Below are positions 33,616-42,742 of a stretch of 64,000 bases of DNA, piece after piece (the stretch's first letter is position 1; each line of letters starts with the position of its first letter). A program made the translations under genes and the position numbers. The stretch is from contig JBEKWB010000025.1 in NCBI GenBank assembly GCA_049513455.1, positions 1 through 64,000 of the forward strand, given 5' to 3'. The notes beneath the pieces were generated by a model. That model did not search any database and was not told the DNA's origin. It saw only the letters and a program-made list of their open reading frames with translations. The stretch comes from Bog-473 sp049513455 (GTDB lineage: Bacteria; Actinomycetota; Acidimicrobiia; Acidimicrobiales; RAAP-2).

Positions 33616-34392
33616 ATGGAACTGAGTGGGACTTCCGCAATCGTCACCGGTGGGGCTTCGGGGCTGGGGGAGGCGACCGCGCGCCTGCTGTCCGAGCGGG
33701 GCGTCCGGGTCGTGGTGGCCGATCTCCAGGAGGAGAAGGGTACGGCGCTGGCCAAGGAGATCGGCGGGCTCTTCGCCCAGACCGATGTCACCAACACCGA
33801 GGACGTGATCGCCGCGGTGGTGGCGGCCCTCGAGCTGGGCCCCCTCAAGTCGTTGGTCAACTGCGCCGGAATCGGCATGGCGTCGCGCACCATCGGCAAG
33901 GACGGCGACTACGCCTCGGCCCACGACCTCGACCTCTACCGCCGGGTCATTGAGATCAACCTCATCGGCACGTTCAATTGCATCCGCCTCGCCGCCACGA
34001 AGATGAGCCTGAACGAGCCCGACGAGGACGGTGCCCGGGGGGCGATAGTGAACACGGCGTCGGTGGCGGCCGAGGACGGGCAGATCGGCCAGGCCGCGTA
34101 CTCCTCGTCCAAGGGCGGCCTCGTCGGACTGACCCTCCCGGTCGCCCGTGACCTGGCCGTGGTCGGCATCCGGGTCAACACGATCCTGCCGGGCCTGATC
34201 GACACGCCCATCTACGGCGAGGGCGAGGGCTCCGAGGCGTTCAAGGCCAAGCTGGCCCGGGATGTCCTCTTCCCCCAGCGTCTCGGCCACGCCCCCGAGT
34301 TCGCCTCGCTGGCCGTCGAACTTCTGGCCAACTCCTACATGAACGCGGAGACGATCCGGATCGACGCCGGCGCCCGCCTGCAGCCCAAATAG
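33616..34392 (+). CDS. SDR-family dehydrogenase (3-hydroxyacyl-CoA dehydrogenase type 2-like)
   Basis: A 258-residue classical short-chain dehydrogenase. NAD binding is TGGASGLGEATARLL with VVADLQEEKG (Asp favours NAD over NADP), NCAGIG, then the Ser/Tyr/Lys set (NTASVAAEDG and AYSSSKGG, Tyr about 162) and NTILPGLIDTPIYG. The closest named group is HSD17B10-like 3-hydroxyacyl-CoA dehydrogenases. ATG 33616 follows AAAGGAG. It is followed after 25 bases by an esterase gene, suggesting a shared lipid or xenobiotic pathway. Confidence 0.87.
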   Translation: MELSGTSAIVTGGASGLGEATARLLSERGVRVVVADLQEEKGTALAKEIGGLFAQTDVTNTEDVIAAVVAALELGPLKSLVNCAGIGMASRTIGKDGDYASAHDLDLYRRVIEINLIGTFNCIRLAATKMSLNEPDEDGARGAIVNTASVAAEDGQIGQAAYSSSKGGLVGLTLPVARDLAVVGIRVNTILPGLIDTPIYGEGEGSEAFKAKLARDVLFPQRLGHAPEFASLAVELLANSYMNAETIRIDAGARLQPK

Positions 34393-34417
34393 GTCGCCGG
34401 CCGGAAAGGGGGGAACG

Positions 34418-35356
34418 ATGATCGACCCTGAGCTCACGGGGATCCTCGAGCTGCTGCCACAGATCGATCTGTCGGATCCGGTGGCGGCGCGCGCCGGATT
34501 CGCCGAGTTGGTGGCCGGCATGCGGTCCGACATCCCGGGCATCGAATCGCTCGACATAGAAGACCGGTTGGTCCCGGGTTGGGAGGGCGACCCCGACGTG
34601 GGTGTGCGGATCTACCGCCCGAAGAGCCGTTCCGGGCCGGTGCCCGGTGTCCTCATGATCCACGGTGGCGGGTTCATCATCGGCAGCGTCGAGGCCGAGC
34701 ATGCGAGCGCGGCCTCGACGGCGATCCAGACGGGAGCGGTCGTGGTGTCGGTCGAGTACCGGCTCGCCCCCGAGCACCCGTTCCCGGCCGGCCTGCACGA
34801 CTGCTACAGCGCGCTGGTGTTCCTCGCCGGGGCGGCCGGCGAGCTCGGTGTCGATACCGCACGGTTGGCGCTGCTCGGCGCCAGCGCCGGTGGTGGATTG
34901 GCCGCGGCGACGGCGCTGCTGGCCCGTGATCTCGGCGGCCCACCCCTCTGCTTCCAGATGCTCCACATCCCCGAGCTCGACGACCGCCTGGAGACGCCGT
35001 CGATGCGCACCTTCGTCGACTCGCCGCTCTGGAACCGCCCCCTGGCCACCTTGAGTTGGGAGGCGTACCTGGGGGCGGGCGCCGACCGGGCCGACGTCTC
35101 ACCCTACGCCGCCCCGGCCCGGGCAACCGACCTGTCGGGACTCCCGCCGGCCTACATCTCGACGGCCGAGAACGACCCGCTGCGAGACGAGGGCATTCTG
35201 TACGGGCTGGGACTCCTGCAGGCCGGCGTCTCCGTCGAGCTCCACCAATTTCCCGGCACCTTCCACGGCTCGGCCCTGGTGGCGTCGGCCGCCATAACCC
35301 AGCGCGCCCAGCACGAGAGCGCGATCGCGTTGCGCCGGGCCCTCGGGGTGGACTGA
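34418..35356 (+). CDS. Alpha/beta hydrolase, HSL-type esterase
   Basis: A 312-residue esterase of the hormone-sensitive-lipase group. The oxyanion motif is HGGGFIIGS, the nucleophile is in LLGASAGGGLAAA, the acid is in STAENDPLRDEG and the His in FPGTFHGSALV. The full catalytic triad is present and there is no signal peptide, so it acts in the cytoplasm on short or medium acyl esters. GGAAAGGGGG before the ATG is a good ribosome site. It is probably co-transcribed with the SDR gene. Confidence 0.88.
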   Translation: MIDPELTGILELLPQIDLSDPVAARAGFAELVAGMRSDIPGIESLDIEDRLVPGWEGDPDVGVRIYRPKSRSGPVPGVLMIHGGGFIIGSVEAEHASAASTAIQTGAVVVSVEYRLAPEHPFPAGLHDCYSALVFLAGAAGELGVDTARLALLGASAGGGLAAATALLARDLGGPPLCFQMLHIPELDDRLETPSMRTFVDSPLWNRPLATLSWEAYLGAGADRADVSPYAAPARATDLSGLPPAYISTAENDPLRDEGILYGLGLLQAGVSVELHQFPGTFHGSALVASAAITQRAQHESAIALRRALGVD

Positions 35357-35358
35357 CC

Positions 35359-36339
35359 TCAGGCGGCCTGGGCGAGGGGCTGTACCGCTTCCTCGGCGCT
35401 CGACAGCGCCTTCCACAGGGCCCGGTAGTTGGGGTAGGTGATGGCGTCGGTGACGTAGCCGGCCCGCTCCAGTTCGGCATGGAAGGCCGGCAGGTTGCGC
35501 CACGGCACCCCCATGTCCACATGATGGGCCAGGTGCCATCCCGTGTTGTACGGCACGAACCAGAACCGGGCCGGGAGGGACTGACGCACGTTGTGCGAGG
35601 TGGCTCGGCGATCCTTGTTCCGTTCCATGCCGCCGTGCTCGGCGATGGAGCGGAGGCGATTGATGACGCGCCACTGGGTCATCCACGGGAGCCACCACAG
35701 GATCGGGTAGATCCACCAGCGCCCGGTGGCCAGCCATGACACGGCCCACAGCACGGCCTGCACGGCGAAGATGGAGAGGCCGATGCGCCGGAAGCGGGCC
35801 GTCGCCGTGTTCTTGACCAACGGGGCGAAGTTCTTCCAGCCCGAGATGCCGACCGCGTCGCGCAGCAACCGGCGGCGCAGTGCGGCCCGGGTACAGGGGT
35901 AGGGACGGTAGAAGGCGAGATCGGGCTCTTGCGGACCGAACTCGTCCTTGTGGTGGGCGAAGTGGACGCGGCGATAGAGCTGAACGGGAGTGAAGACCGG
36001 GAAGGCGATGACCCAGGTGCCGATCCAGTCGTTCCATTTCTTGTTGGTGAAGAGGAGCTTGTGCGCTGCCTCGTGCATGAGGATGGCGAAGCGGGCATAC
36101 ATCGGGCCCATCAGGATGAAGGCGAGCAGGTAACTCCACCACGTGTTGAGCCAGACCGCGCCACCGACGATGAGCACCACGTAGGACCACACCGAGAGCA
36201 CCGTGATGGCATTGCGGACGTTGTCGATGTGCCGCAGGGCGGGACGGAGCTCGGGGACGGCCATCCCGTTGGCCAACAGCCGCTCGGTGGGAAGCACGTC
36301 AGGGCGTGCCGCGTGGTCCGGCACCATGGTGGTAGCCAT
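35359..36339 (-). CDS. Membrane fatty acid desaturase
   Basis: A 326-residue di-iron desaturase. The three His boxes are HEAAH, HFAHH and HLAHH (WHLAHHVDMGVPW), with paired hydrophobic segments (VLSVWSYVVLIVGGAVWL, YLLAFILMGPMY and LSIFAVQAVLWAVSWL) spanning the membrane. The family introduces double bonds into acyl chains or modifies carotenoids. TAACAT ends 6 bases before ATG 36339, so the mRNA looks leaderless. It is divergent from a PaaX-type regulator across 26 bases. Confidence 0.85.
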   Translation of the reverse strand: MATTMVPDHAARPDVLPTERLLANGMAVPELRPALRHIDNVRNAITVLSVWSYVVLIVGGAVWLNTWWSYLLAFILMGPMYARFAILMHEAAHKLLFTNKKWNDWIGTWVIAFPVFTPVQLYRRVHFAHHKDEFGPQEPDLAFYRPYPCTRAALRRRLLRDAVGISGWKNFAPLVKNTATARFRRIGLSIFAVQAVLWAVSWLATGRWWIYPILWWLPWMTQWRVINRLRSIAEHGGMERNKDRRATSHNVRQSLPARFWFVPYNTGWHLAHHVDMGVPWRNLPAFHAELERAGYVTDAITYPNYRALWKALSSAEEAVQPLAQAA

Positions 36340-36365
36340 GGCAGGATGTTACTATTAATCGTCAA
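36340..36365. promoter_or_regulatory. Overlapping divergent promoters of desaturase and paaX-like genes
   Basis: Only 26 AT-rich bases separate the two start codons. On the - strand TAACAT is at 36351-36346. On the + strand TACTAT (36350-36355) or TATTAA (36353-36358) precedes GTG 36366. The -10 hexamers overlap or abut, so the two promoters probably exclude each other. Confidence 0.55.
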
Positions 36366-37112
36366 GTGGTGCAAGAGCGTAATAAGCCGTTCACGGCCCG
36401 ATCGGTCCTGGCGAGCGCCCTCCTGGGCATGGATCCGCCGGAGCTGCCGGTGGCGCAACTCGTGCGCCTGACCGGGCTCTTCGGCGTCAGCGCCAACCGG
36501 GCCCGGGTCGCCCTCAGCCGCATGGTGGCCGCGGGAGAGGCCACCACCGACGGATCGGGGACCTACCGCCTCGCCGGGCGCCTGCGCGAACGCCAGGCGC
36601 GCCAGTCGGCCAGCCGCGCCGGGTCGACGTTGCCGTTCGACGGGCAGTGGTGGGTGGCCGTGGTCGTCACCAGCGGGAGTTCGGCCGAAATCCGCACGGC
36701 CCGGCGCCGCTCCCTGGCGCATGCCCGCCTGGCCGAGTTGCGTGAAGGGGTGTGGATGCGCCCCGACAACGTCGACGTACGTCTCCCCGAGGATCTCCGT
36801 TCCGACGTGGAGCTGATGACCGCCCGACCCCGGACGCCGGACCGGTTGGTGGGGGTGCTGTGGGACCTGCCGGCGTGGGCGGGTGGGGCCAACCGGCTGC
36901 TCGACGAGATGGCCGACTTGGCACCCGACCATGCCCACGCGCTAGCACCGGGATTCGAGCTGTCCGCTGCCGTGTTGCGCCATCTGCAGGCGGATCCCCT
37001 CTTGCCCGAGGAGTTGCTCCCGGCCGGATGGCCCGGCGTGCGTCTGCGTACGGACTATGACCGCTGGGATGCGCGCTACCGGGCGACGCTGCGCGAGTGG
37101 AGCCGGGCCTGA
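36366..37112 (+). CDS. PaaX-family transcription repressor
   Basis: A 248-residue PaaX-like regulator: an N-terminal winged helix (SVLASALLGMDPPELPVAQ, VSANRARVALSRMVAAGEA), a central PaaX domain (WWVAVVVTSGSSA, REGVWMRPDNV) and the C-terminal PaaX_C (YDRWDARYRATLREW). Relatives respond to acyl-CoA ligands such as phenylacetyl-CoA. Position and shared promoter suggest that it controls the divergent desaturase gene and itself. The GTG-GTG start lacks a ribosome site, in line with a leaderless mRNA. It converges with the ABC genes. Confidence 0.82.
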   Translation: MVQERNKPFTARSVLASALLGMDPPELPVAQLVRLTGLFGVSANRARVALSRMVAAGEATTDGSGTYRLAGRLRERQARQSASRAGSTLPFDGQWWVAVVVTSGSSAEIRTARRRSLAHARLAELREGVWMRPDNVDVRLPEDLRSDVELMTARPRTPDRLVGVLWDLPAWAGGANRLLDEMADLAPDHAHALAPGFELSAAVLRHLQADPLLPEELLPAGWPGVRLRTDYDRWDARYRATLREWSRA

Positions 37113-37113
37113 C

Positions 37114-39027
37114 TCAGGCGGCGTGGGACTGCGAGATCCACGTGGCGTACATGTCGGCGTAGTGCCCCCCGAGGGCGACCAGTTCGTCGTGGCTGCCGAC
37201 CTCGAGCAACTTGCCGTCGCCGACGACCACAATCCGGTCGGCTCGCATGGCGGTCGAGAGGCGGTGGGCGATGAGCACCGCCGTCCGCTGTTGCAACAAG
37301 ACGTCGAGGGCGGCTTCGATCTTCGTCTCGGACTGCAGATCGAGATTGGACGTGGCCTCGTCGAGCACCAGGACCCGTGGCTGGGCCATGAAGGCCCGGG
37401 CCAGGGCGATGAGCTGGCGCTCGCCCGAGGAGAGGGACTGCCCCCGCTCGTGCACGATGGTGTCGAGGCCGTAGGGGAGGCGGTGCACCAGCTCGGTCAG
37501 GCCGGTCTTGTTGACCGCCTCCCATACCTGGTCGTCCGGCGCGCCGGGCCGGGCGAAGGAGATGTTGTCCCGGATGGTCCCGGCGAAGAGGAACGGCTCC
37601 TGGGGGACGACGCCCAACTGGCGCCGCAGCGAGGCCAAGGTGACGTCGCGCAGGTCGTGGCCGTCAATGAGCACCCGTCCGGCCGTCGGGTCATAGAAGC
37701 GTGTGATGAGCTTGGCCATGGTGGACTTGCCGGCGCCGGTGTCACCGACGAAGGCCACCGTCTCGCCCGGGTGAATGGTGAGATCGATGTCGTCCAGCAC
37801 GATGGTGTCGGGGTTATAGGCGAACGACACATGATCGAAGCGGATCTCGCCCTCAATAGGAGGCAGCTCCGTCGCCGTGGGACTCTGGAGAACCGAAGGT
37901 TCGTTCTCCAGCAGGTCCTGGAGCTTGAAGACCGAGGCCCGGCCCTGCTGGAACGTGTTGTACTGCTGTACCAGGAGCTGAATCGGAGCGAAGAACCGGT
38001 TGACGTAGAGGAAGAAGGCCGTCAGCGCGCCGATGCTGAGCTGGTGGTGGAGGTACATGTCGCCACCGATCCCCAGGATCAGCACCTGGCCCAGGACGCT
38101 GATCAGCTGCGAGCCGGGTCCGTAAATCCCGTTGATGCGTCCGGTGTACATGTTGGCGTCGCGGTACCCGCCCACCACGTTGCGGTGGTGCTCGACGTTG
38201 TGGCGCTGGCGGTTGTGGGCCGTCACGATGCGCACGCCCTGAAGGCTCTCGGAGAGGTCGGCCAGGACCAGCGCGATGCCATCGCGCACCTTCTCGTATC
38301 CCCGCTCGGAGGCCCGCTTGAACCAGATCGACATCACGATCAGCGGGGGCAGCACGGCCACGACGGTGATGGTGGCCAGCCTGACATTGGTGAAGAACAG
38401 GATCACCGTGATGACGACCATGGTCAGCCCCTGTATGGCGAACTGGGCCAGACCGTCTTGGAGGAGCTGCTGCAGGTTCTCGATGTCGCTGGTCATCCGG
38501 CTCATGACCACGCCGGCCTTCTCCTCGGTGAAGAAGTCCAGGGAGAGCCGCTGCAAGTGGCGGAACACCGTCACCCGCAGATCGTTCATGACCCACGAGG
38601 CCAGGCGCCCGGTCACCTTGGCCTGGCCCCACTGTGCGCCGGCGGAGACGGCGATGGAACCCAGGTACAGCACCGCGCAGACCACCACGATGCCGTAATC
38701 GAGGTTGTGCGGCGGCGTCATGCCGTGGTTGATGGCGTACTCGACGAGCGACGGCCCCAGCTGCGTGGCCAGGCTGATGATGGCGACGAGCACGCCGGCC
38801 AGGACCAGCATGGACGGATACACGGTCAGCAGGCTCGTCAAGGTGAGGTGCTTGCGTTCCGCCGCGGTCGGCACCTGGGTGAACTCGATGTCGGGCTCGC
38901 CCCGTTCGGGCTCGTCCTTCAAGAGGAGGTCGACACCGGACTGCAATTCATGGGGGATGCCGCCGAAGGGCAGCCCGGCTTGAGGGGCGCCCGGAGGGCC
39001 ACCGGGTCCGCCACCCATTCCGAACAT
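37114..39027 (-). CDS. ABC exporter half-transporter, second subunit
   Basis: A 637-residue fusion of a six-helix membrane domain and an ATPase domain. Walker A is GDTGAGKST, Walker B VLVLDEATSNLD with the catalytic Glu, the H-loop AHRLST is intact, but the signature reads LSSGERQ rather than LSGGQ. Its ATG shares one base with the stop of the first subunit, so the two form a heterodimer. The N-terminal part (MFGMGGGPGGPPGAPQ) is Gly/Pro-rich. It probably exports a drug or lipid; the MarR regulator upstream supports drug export. Confidence 0.88.
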   Translation of the reverse strand: MFGMGGGPGGPPGAPQAGLPFGGIPHELQSGVDLLLKDEPERGEPDIEFTQVPTAAERKHLTLTSLLTVYPSMLVLAGVLVAIISLATQLGPSLVEYAINHGMTPPHNLDYGIVVVCAVLYLGSIAVSAGAQWGQAKVTGRLASWVMNDLRVTVFRHLQRLSLDFFTEEKAGVVMSRMTSDIENLQQLLQDGLAQFAIQGLTMVVITVILFFTNVRLATITVVAVLPPLIVMSIWFKRASERGYEKVRDGIALVLADLSESLQGVRIVTAHNRQRHNVEHHRNVVGGYRDANMYTGRINGIYGPGSQLISVLGQVLILGIGGDMYLHHQLSIGALTAFFLYVNRFFAPIQLLVQQYNTFQQGRASVFKLQDLLENEPSVLQSPTATELPPIEGEIRFDHVSFAYNPDTIVLDDIDLTIHPGETVAFVGDTGAGKSTMAKLITRFYDPTAGRVLIDGHDLRDVTLASLRRQLGVVPQEPFLFAGTIRDNISFARPGAPDDQVWEAVNKTGLTELVHRLPYGLDTIVHERGQSLSSGERQLIALARAFMAQPRVLVLDEATSNLDLQSETKIEAALDVLLQQRTAVLIAHRLSTAMRADRIVVVGDGKLLEVGSHDELVALGGHYADMYATWISQSHAA

Positions 39028-41024
39028 CAGAGCACCTCGCTGGGGTCGGGGTCGATGACGTCGGTTGGAGCGGCCTCTTCCTGGGCCGCTTGGGCCAAGA
39101 TCTCCGAGTAGAGCGGCGTCGAGGCCAGCAGCGAGGCGTGCGTGCCGTCAGCCACGATCCGGCCCTGGTCCAGCAGCACGACGCGGTCGGCCAGGCTGAT
39201 GGTGGAGAGCCGGTGGGCGATGATCAGCGTGGTCCGGCCCTCCATGAGCACCCGCAGGCCGGCGTGGATACCTTGCTCGACCTGCACATCGATGGCGCTG
39301 GTGGCGTCGTCGAGGATGAGGATGGGCGGGTTGATCAAAAGGGTGCGGGCGATCGCGATGCGCTGGCGCTGGCCCCCCGAGAGCGTGTAGCCCCGCTCGC
39401 CGACGACGGTGTCGTAGCCCTCGGAGAGATGGAGGATGAAGCCGGCTGCGCCGGCCGCCTCGGCCGCCGCCACGACCTCCTCCATGGAGGCGTCCGGTCG
39501 CCCGTAGGCGATGTTGTCCCGGATGGAGGCGGAGAAGAGGAAGGGCTCGTCGAGCACCACGCCGATGTTGGCCCGGAGGCTGGTCAGGGTCAGGTCGCGC
39601 ACGTCGTGCCCGTCCACCCGCACCGTGCCCTCGGTGGCGTCGTAGAAGCGGGCCAGGACCCGGGCGACGGTCGACTTCCCGCTGCCCGTGCGCCCGACCA
39701 GCGCCACCGTGTCACCGGGAGACAGGTGGAGGTTCAGGTCGGTCAGCACGTTGGGATTGCCACCCTGTTTGGCCTGGGCCGCCATAAGGCTGTCCGAGGC
39801 GTAGGCGAAGCTGACGTCTTCGAAGCGGACGTCGCCCCGGCAGTCCACCAGATCGGTGGCATCGGGCCGATCGACAATGGTGGCCTGCTCGTCGAGGATC
39901 TCGTAGATGCGCTCGGCCGAGGCCGAGGCGCGCTGGCCCATCATGATCAGCATGCCCAGCATCATGAAGGGCGCTTGCAACAAGAGGAGGTACAGGTTGA
40001 ACGAGACGATGGCACCGAGCTGCAGGTGTCCATGGATGACCAGGTAGCCGCCGAAGAGGAGGACGAGTGACAGGCCGACCTGTGAGAGGTTCTGGACCAG
40101 TGGCGTGTAGCGGGCGCGCAGGTCGGCGTCCTTGATGTAGCTCCATTGGACGCGGTCGGCCGCGGTGGCCAGCTGGCGTAGCTGCTGCTCCTCGGCGGCG
40201 AAGGAGCGCACCACCCGGACGCCGTTGACGTTCTCGTCCACCACGGTCGCCACCTCGGCCAGGCGCGACTGGATGAGCCAGGAGACGGGGAAGAGTGACT
40301 TCCGCATCTTGACCCCCACCATGTAGATGAACGGCATGGTGATCATGGCCACCAGAGCCAAGGGGACGCTGATCGTCAGCATGTAACCGAAGGCGACCAG
40401 CGCGATGGAGCACTGCACCAGGATCATCGGGGCGAACGTCAGGTACATCTGAACCGAGCGGATGTCGGAGTTGGCCCGGCTGATGAGCTGACCCGACTGC
40501 ACCCGGTCGTAGAAGGGGAACGACATGCGGGTCAGGTGCTCATAGATGATGTTGCGCAGGTCGAACTCGATGTCGTAGGCCACGCGGAACAGCGCGGTCC
40601 GAGAGATGTAGCCGGCCAGCCCTCCGACAAGGCCCAGCACCACGACCCAGGTGACGTAGACATGCAACGGCACCGGCTTGTGGTGCAACGCGCTGGCCAG
40701 CAGCGAATTGTCGATGGCGTCCTGGAGCAGTTTGGGAATCTGCACCTGAATGACCAGGCCCACGAACGACATGATCAGCGAGGTAGCGAAGACACCCTTG
40801 TGGGCCTTCACGATGGGCCAGGCCCGCTTCAGCCATGATTTGGTCTTGTCCGGATCGACGGTCGCCCGCGGGGCTTTGTAGTCGCTGGTCAACCCCATGG
40901 GGACGTAGGCGGCCAGTGGCAGGGTGTGGGTGGCCGTCCGGGTGGTGCCGTCGAGCGCTCCGTCTGCGTCCGGACGGTTGTCGTCGGCCGCTGATCCCGC
41001 GACCTGGTCTTCGGTCTTGCTCAT
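39027..41024 (-). CDS. ABC exporter half-transporter, first subunit
   Basis: A 665-residue membrane-ATPase fusion. Walker A is GRTGSGKST, the signature LSGGQRQ is canonical, but Walker B reads ILILDDATSAID, with Asp replacing the catalytic Glu. Together with the LSSGE signature of the partner this makes one degenerate ATP site, as in known heterodimeric exporters of the TM287/288 type. The start at 41024 (MSKTEDQVAG) overlaps the MarR stop by 4 bases (ATGA), so regulator and transporter form one operon. Confidence 0.88.
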   Translation of the reverse strand: MSKTEDQVAGSAADDNRPDADGALDGTTRTATHTLPLAAYVPMGLTSDYKAPRATVDPDKTKSWLKRAWPIVKAHKGVFATSLIMSFVGLVIQVQIPKLLQDAIDNSLLASALHHKPVPLHVYVTWVVVLGLVGGLAGYISRTALFRVAYDIEFDLRNIIYEHLTRMSFPFYDRVQSGQLISRANSDIRSVQMYLTFAPMILVQCSIALVAFGYMLTISVPLALVAMITMPFIYMVGVKMRKSLFPVSWLIQSRLAEVATVVDENVNGVRVVRSFAAEEQQLRQLATAADRVQWSYIKDADLRARYTPLVQNLSQVGLSLVLLFGGYLVIHGHLQLGAIVSFNLYLLLLQAPFMMLGMLIMMGQRASASAERIYEILDEQATIVDRPDATDLVDCRGDVRFEDVSFAYASDSLMAAQAKQGGNPNVLTDLNLHLSPGDTVALVGRTGSGKSTVARVLARFYDATEGTVRVDGHDVRDLTLTSLRANIGVVLDEPFLFSASIRDNIAYGRPDASMEEVVAAAEAAGAAGFILHLSEGYDTVVGERGYTLSGGQRQRIAIARTLLINPPILILDDATSAIDVQVEQGIHAGLRVLMEGRTTLIIAHRLSTISLADRVVLLDQGRIVADGTHASLLASTPLYSEILAQAAQEEAAPTDVIDPDPSEVL

Positions 41025-41515
41025 CTGGGCTCCGCCCGGACCTGGTGGAAGTTGGCCAGCGCCTGCCCCCAGAGTTCGAGTGAGCGCAGGACCATCACCT
41101 CGTCGGCATCGGGCAGATGGCCGGCGATCGACACCATGTAGGCGTCGACGGTGAGGTCCGCCTCGGCCAGAACGCGCTCCCCCTCCTGGGTCAGACGCAG
41201 GGCAATTCGTCGCCGGTCGTCCTCTTGGTGCGTACGGTCCACCAGGCCCCGGGCGACGAGGCCGTCGATGATGGCGGTCACGGACGACGGCCGCACCGCC
41301 AGACGGCCGGCCAACCCCGAGGCGGCGGCCGAGCCCTCGACCAGAATCCCCAGGACGCGGTACTGGGGCAGCGTCAGATCGACCTGCGTGAGGGCGAATT
41401 CGACGCGTTTGGCCAGCCATGCGGTCACACGCCCGTAAGTGCCGCGGCTCGGCGCGTCACCGGTTGTTCGCGCAGCCGTCACGGTCAGGGGGGTCGAGGA
41501 CACTTCGAGCATCAT
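41021..41515 (-). CDS. MarR-family regulator of the ABC exporter
   Basis: A 164-residue MarR protein: TLPQYRVLGILVEGSAA, recognition helix VRPSSVTAIIDGLVARGLV and the wing DRTHQEDDRRRIALRLTQEG, with a dimerising C-terminal helix. It is first in the operon with the two ABC subunits and overlaps the first by 4 bases. ATG 41515 (or the next codon, also ATG) is used instead of 41545 because a palindrome at 41520-41532 and the promoter lie in between. It likely represses itself and the exporter until a ligand binds. Confidence 0.87.
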   Translation of the reverse strand: MMLEVSSTPLTVTAARTTGDAPSRGTYGRVTAWLAKRVEFALTQVDLTLPQYRVLGILVEGSAAASGLAGRLAVRPSSVTAIIDGLVARGLVDRTHQEDDRRRIALRLTQEGERVLAEADLTVDAYMVSIAGHLPDADEVMVLRSLELWGQALANFHQVRAEPR

Positions 41516-41519
41516 ACAG

Positions 41520-41532
41520 TTAGAGTCTCTAA
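41520..41532. promoter_or_regulatory. Palindromic operator before the MarR gene
   Basis: TTAGAG-T-CTCTAA is a perfect 13-bp palindrome ending 5 bases before the start at 41515, where a repressor would block transcription. A half-site copy lies at 42203-42212. Confidence 0.6.
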
Positions 41533-41713
41533 GGGTCTGCGGCAAGTCAAACCGCGAGCGAACGCGCGTCTGCTGCGTAAGGAGCCGACCCGGCCCCGTG
41601 GTACTAAGTGGCGTGGTGGCGGCCGGTGATCTGGCTGCCTGCCTGGCGCCGACGATTCCTCGGCACGGGACTCTTGGCCACTGGGCACCCTGCCGCCCGC
41701 CATGAGGTCTCGG

Positions 41714-42166
41714 CTATCTGGCCTCGTGCGGTAATGACCTGGGCTGCGTTGACATCAGCGTGCTCTTGGTGCCCGCACTTGCGGCAACTGAATCTGGTGC
41801 GACACCGGTTGGCCGCCTCGGTGTGCCCGCAGGCAATGCACTCTCTCGAGGAGTCCTTTGGGTCGACCTTCCATACTCTGCGTCCAGGAAACGGCTGATC
41901 GAGGCGGGATGGCTGGTGTTGCGGGTCATGTACCAGGCATCGCAGCGGTGCTGGAGCGCTCCGTTGTAGATCTCACGGGAGAGATTAAGTAGCTGGGTGA
42001 GAGCCCGCGCCTGGACACGTGAAGGGCCCAGTGAGATCTCGGCCTTGCGGACGAGGGTGGTATCGATGCCATCAACGATGAGCTTGGCCGAGCCCACTCG
42101 TAGGGCCCGCTGATCCGAGGCGATCACAGGTCCTACCGTGCCACGGTGCTGTGACATTTCCGGCAT
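41714..42166 (-). pseudogene. Decayed IS200/IS605-type tnpB with large internal deletion
   Basis: The upstream part in one frame matches the N-terminus of TnpB (LNLSREIYNGALQHRCDAWYM, about 42045-41940). About 40-50 bases later, in another frame, the C-terminal zinc finger follows (RECIACGHTEAANRCRTRF, then SCRKCGHQEHADVNAAQV, about 41850-41735). The RuvC-like catalytic core of some 250 residues is missing and the parts are out of frame, so no active nuclease is made. No tnpA is present. This explains the otherwise gene-free 41516-42212 stretch. Confidence 0.75.
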
Positions 42167-42212
42167 ATCTCCACCCAGAAGACGCGTAATCCCACTATTG
42201 GTGAGACTCTAA

Positions 42213-42653
42213 CTACAACCCACGGGTGTTCCACTCCGGGTCGAGCTGGCGCAGGAAGAGGGCGCAGCGCTGCTCTTCTTCGGTCTCCCCGATGGCCGCG
42301 GCGGCCAACTCGAGGGCGTGGAGTGAGCGGAGAAAGCCCCGGTTGGACTCGTGGCGCCAGCGCACGTACCCGGATCCCCGCCACCCGGCGGCCCGCAGGG
42401 AGTCGAGCCCGCGGTGATAGCCGACCCGGGCGAAGGCATAGCGGTCGATGGGGGCCTCGGCCAGCTCAGCCAGGGTGGCCCAGGCCTGCAGGCAGCGGGG
42501 GTCGCGGGCGGCCACCGCAGAGACGGCGGCGCGCCGCTCGGTCGCCGGCGCGCTGACGGCGGTGGCGAGCGCCTCGGCCACTTCGGGGCTGAGTGGATCG
42601 AGGATGGTCTCGGGGCTGCCGGTGGTGAATTGGACGGAATGTTCAGGGGGCAT
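42213..42653 (-). CDS. DUF3151 family protein
   Basis: A 146-residue protein matching the actinobacterial DUF3151 family: RRAAVSAVAARDPRCLQAWATLAELA, DRYAFARVGYHRGLDSLRAAGW, WRHESNRGFLRSLHALELAAAAIGE and a final FLRQLDPEW. The helical pairs are reminiscent of TPR-like packing. The function is unknown. No signal peptide. It is divergent from the thioesterase pair. Confidence 0.82.
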   Translation of the reverse strand: MPPEHSVQFTTGSPETILDPLSPEVAEALATAVSAPATERRAAVSAVAARDPRCLQAWATLAELAEAPIDRYAFARVGYHRGLDSLRAAGWRGSGYVRWRHESNRGFLRSLHALELAAAAIGETEEEQRCALFLRQLDPEWNTRGL

Positions 42654-42742
42654 GCCGGAATGCTACGAGCGAGCCGACCGGGCCCGACCGCCCTCGGTGC
42701 ACTGTTGTGGGGCGCGACCCGGGCGGTACTGTTCCCGCCACC

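Larger units (their letters stand above)
41518..42214. repeat. 12-bp inverted repeat flanking the tnpB remnant
   Basis: AGTTAGAGTCTC (41518-41529) and its exact complement GAGACTCTAACT (42203-42214) bracket the decayed tnpB, 697 bases end to end. The inner copy coincides with the MarR operator and the outer copy with the stop of the DUF3151 gene. It may be transposon-linked or a second operator half-site. Confidence 0.5.
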
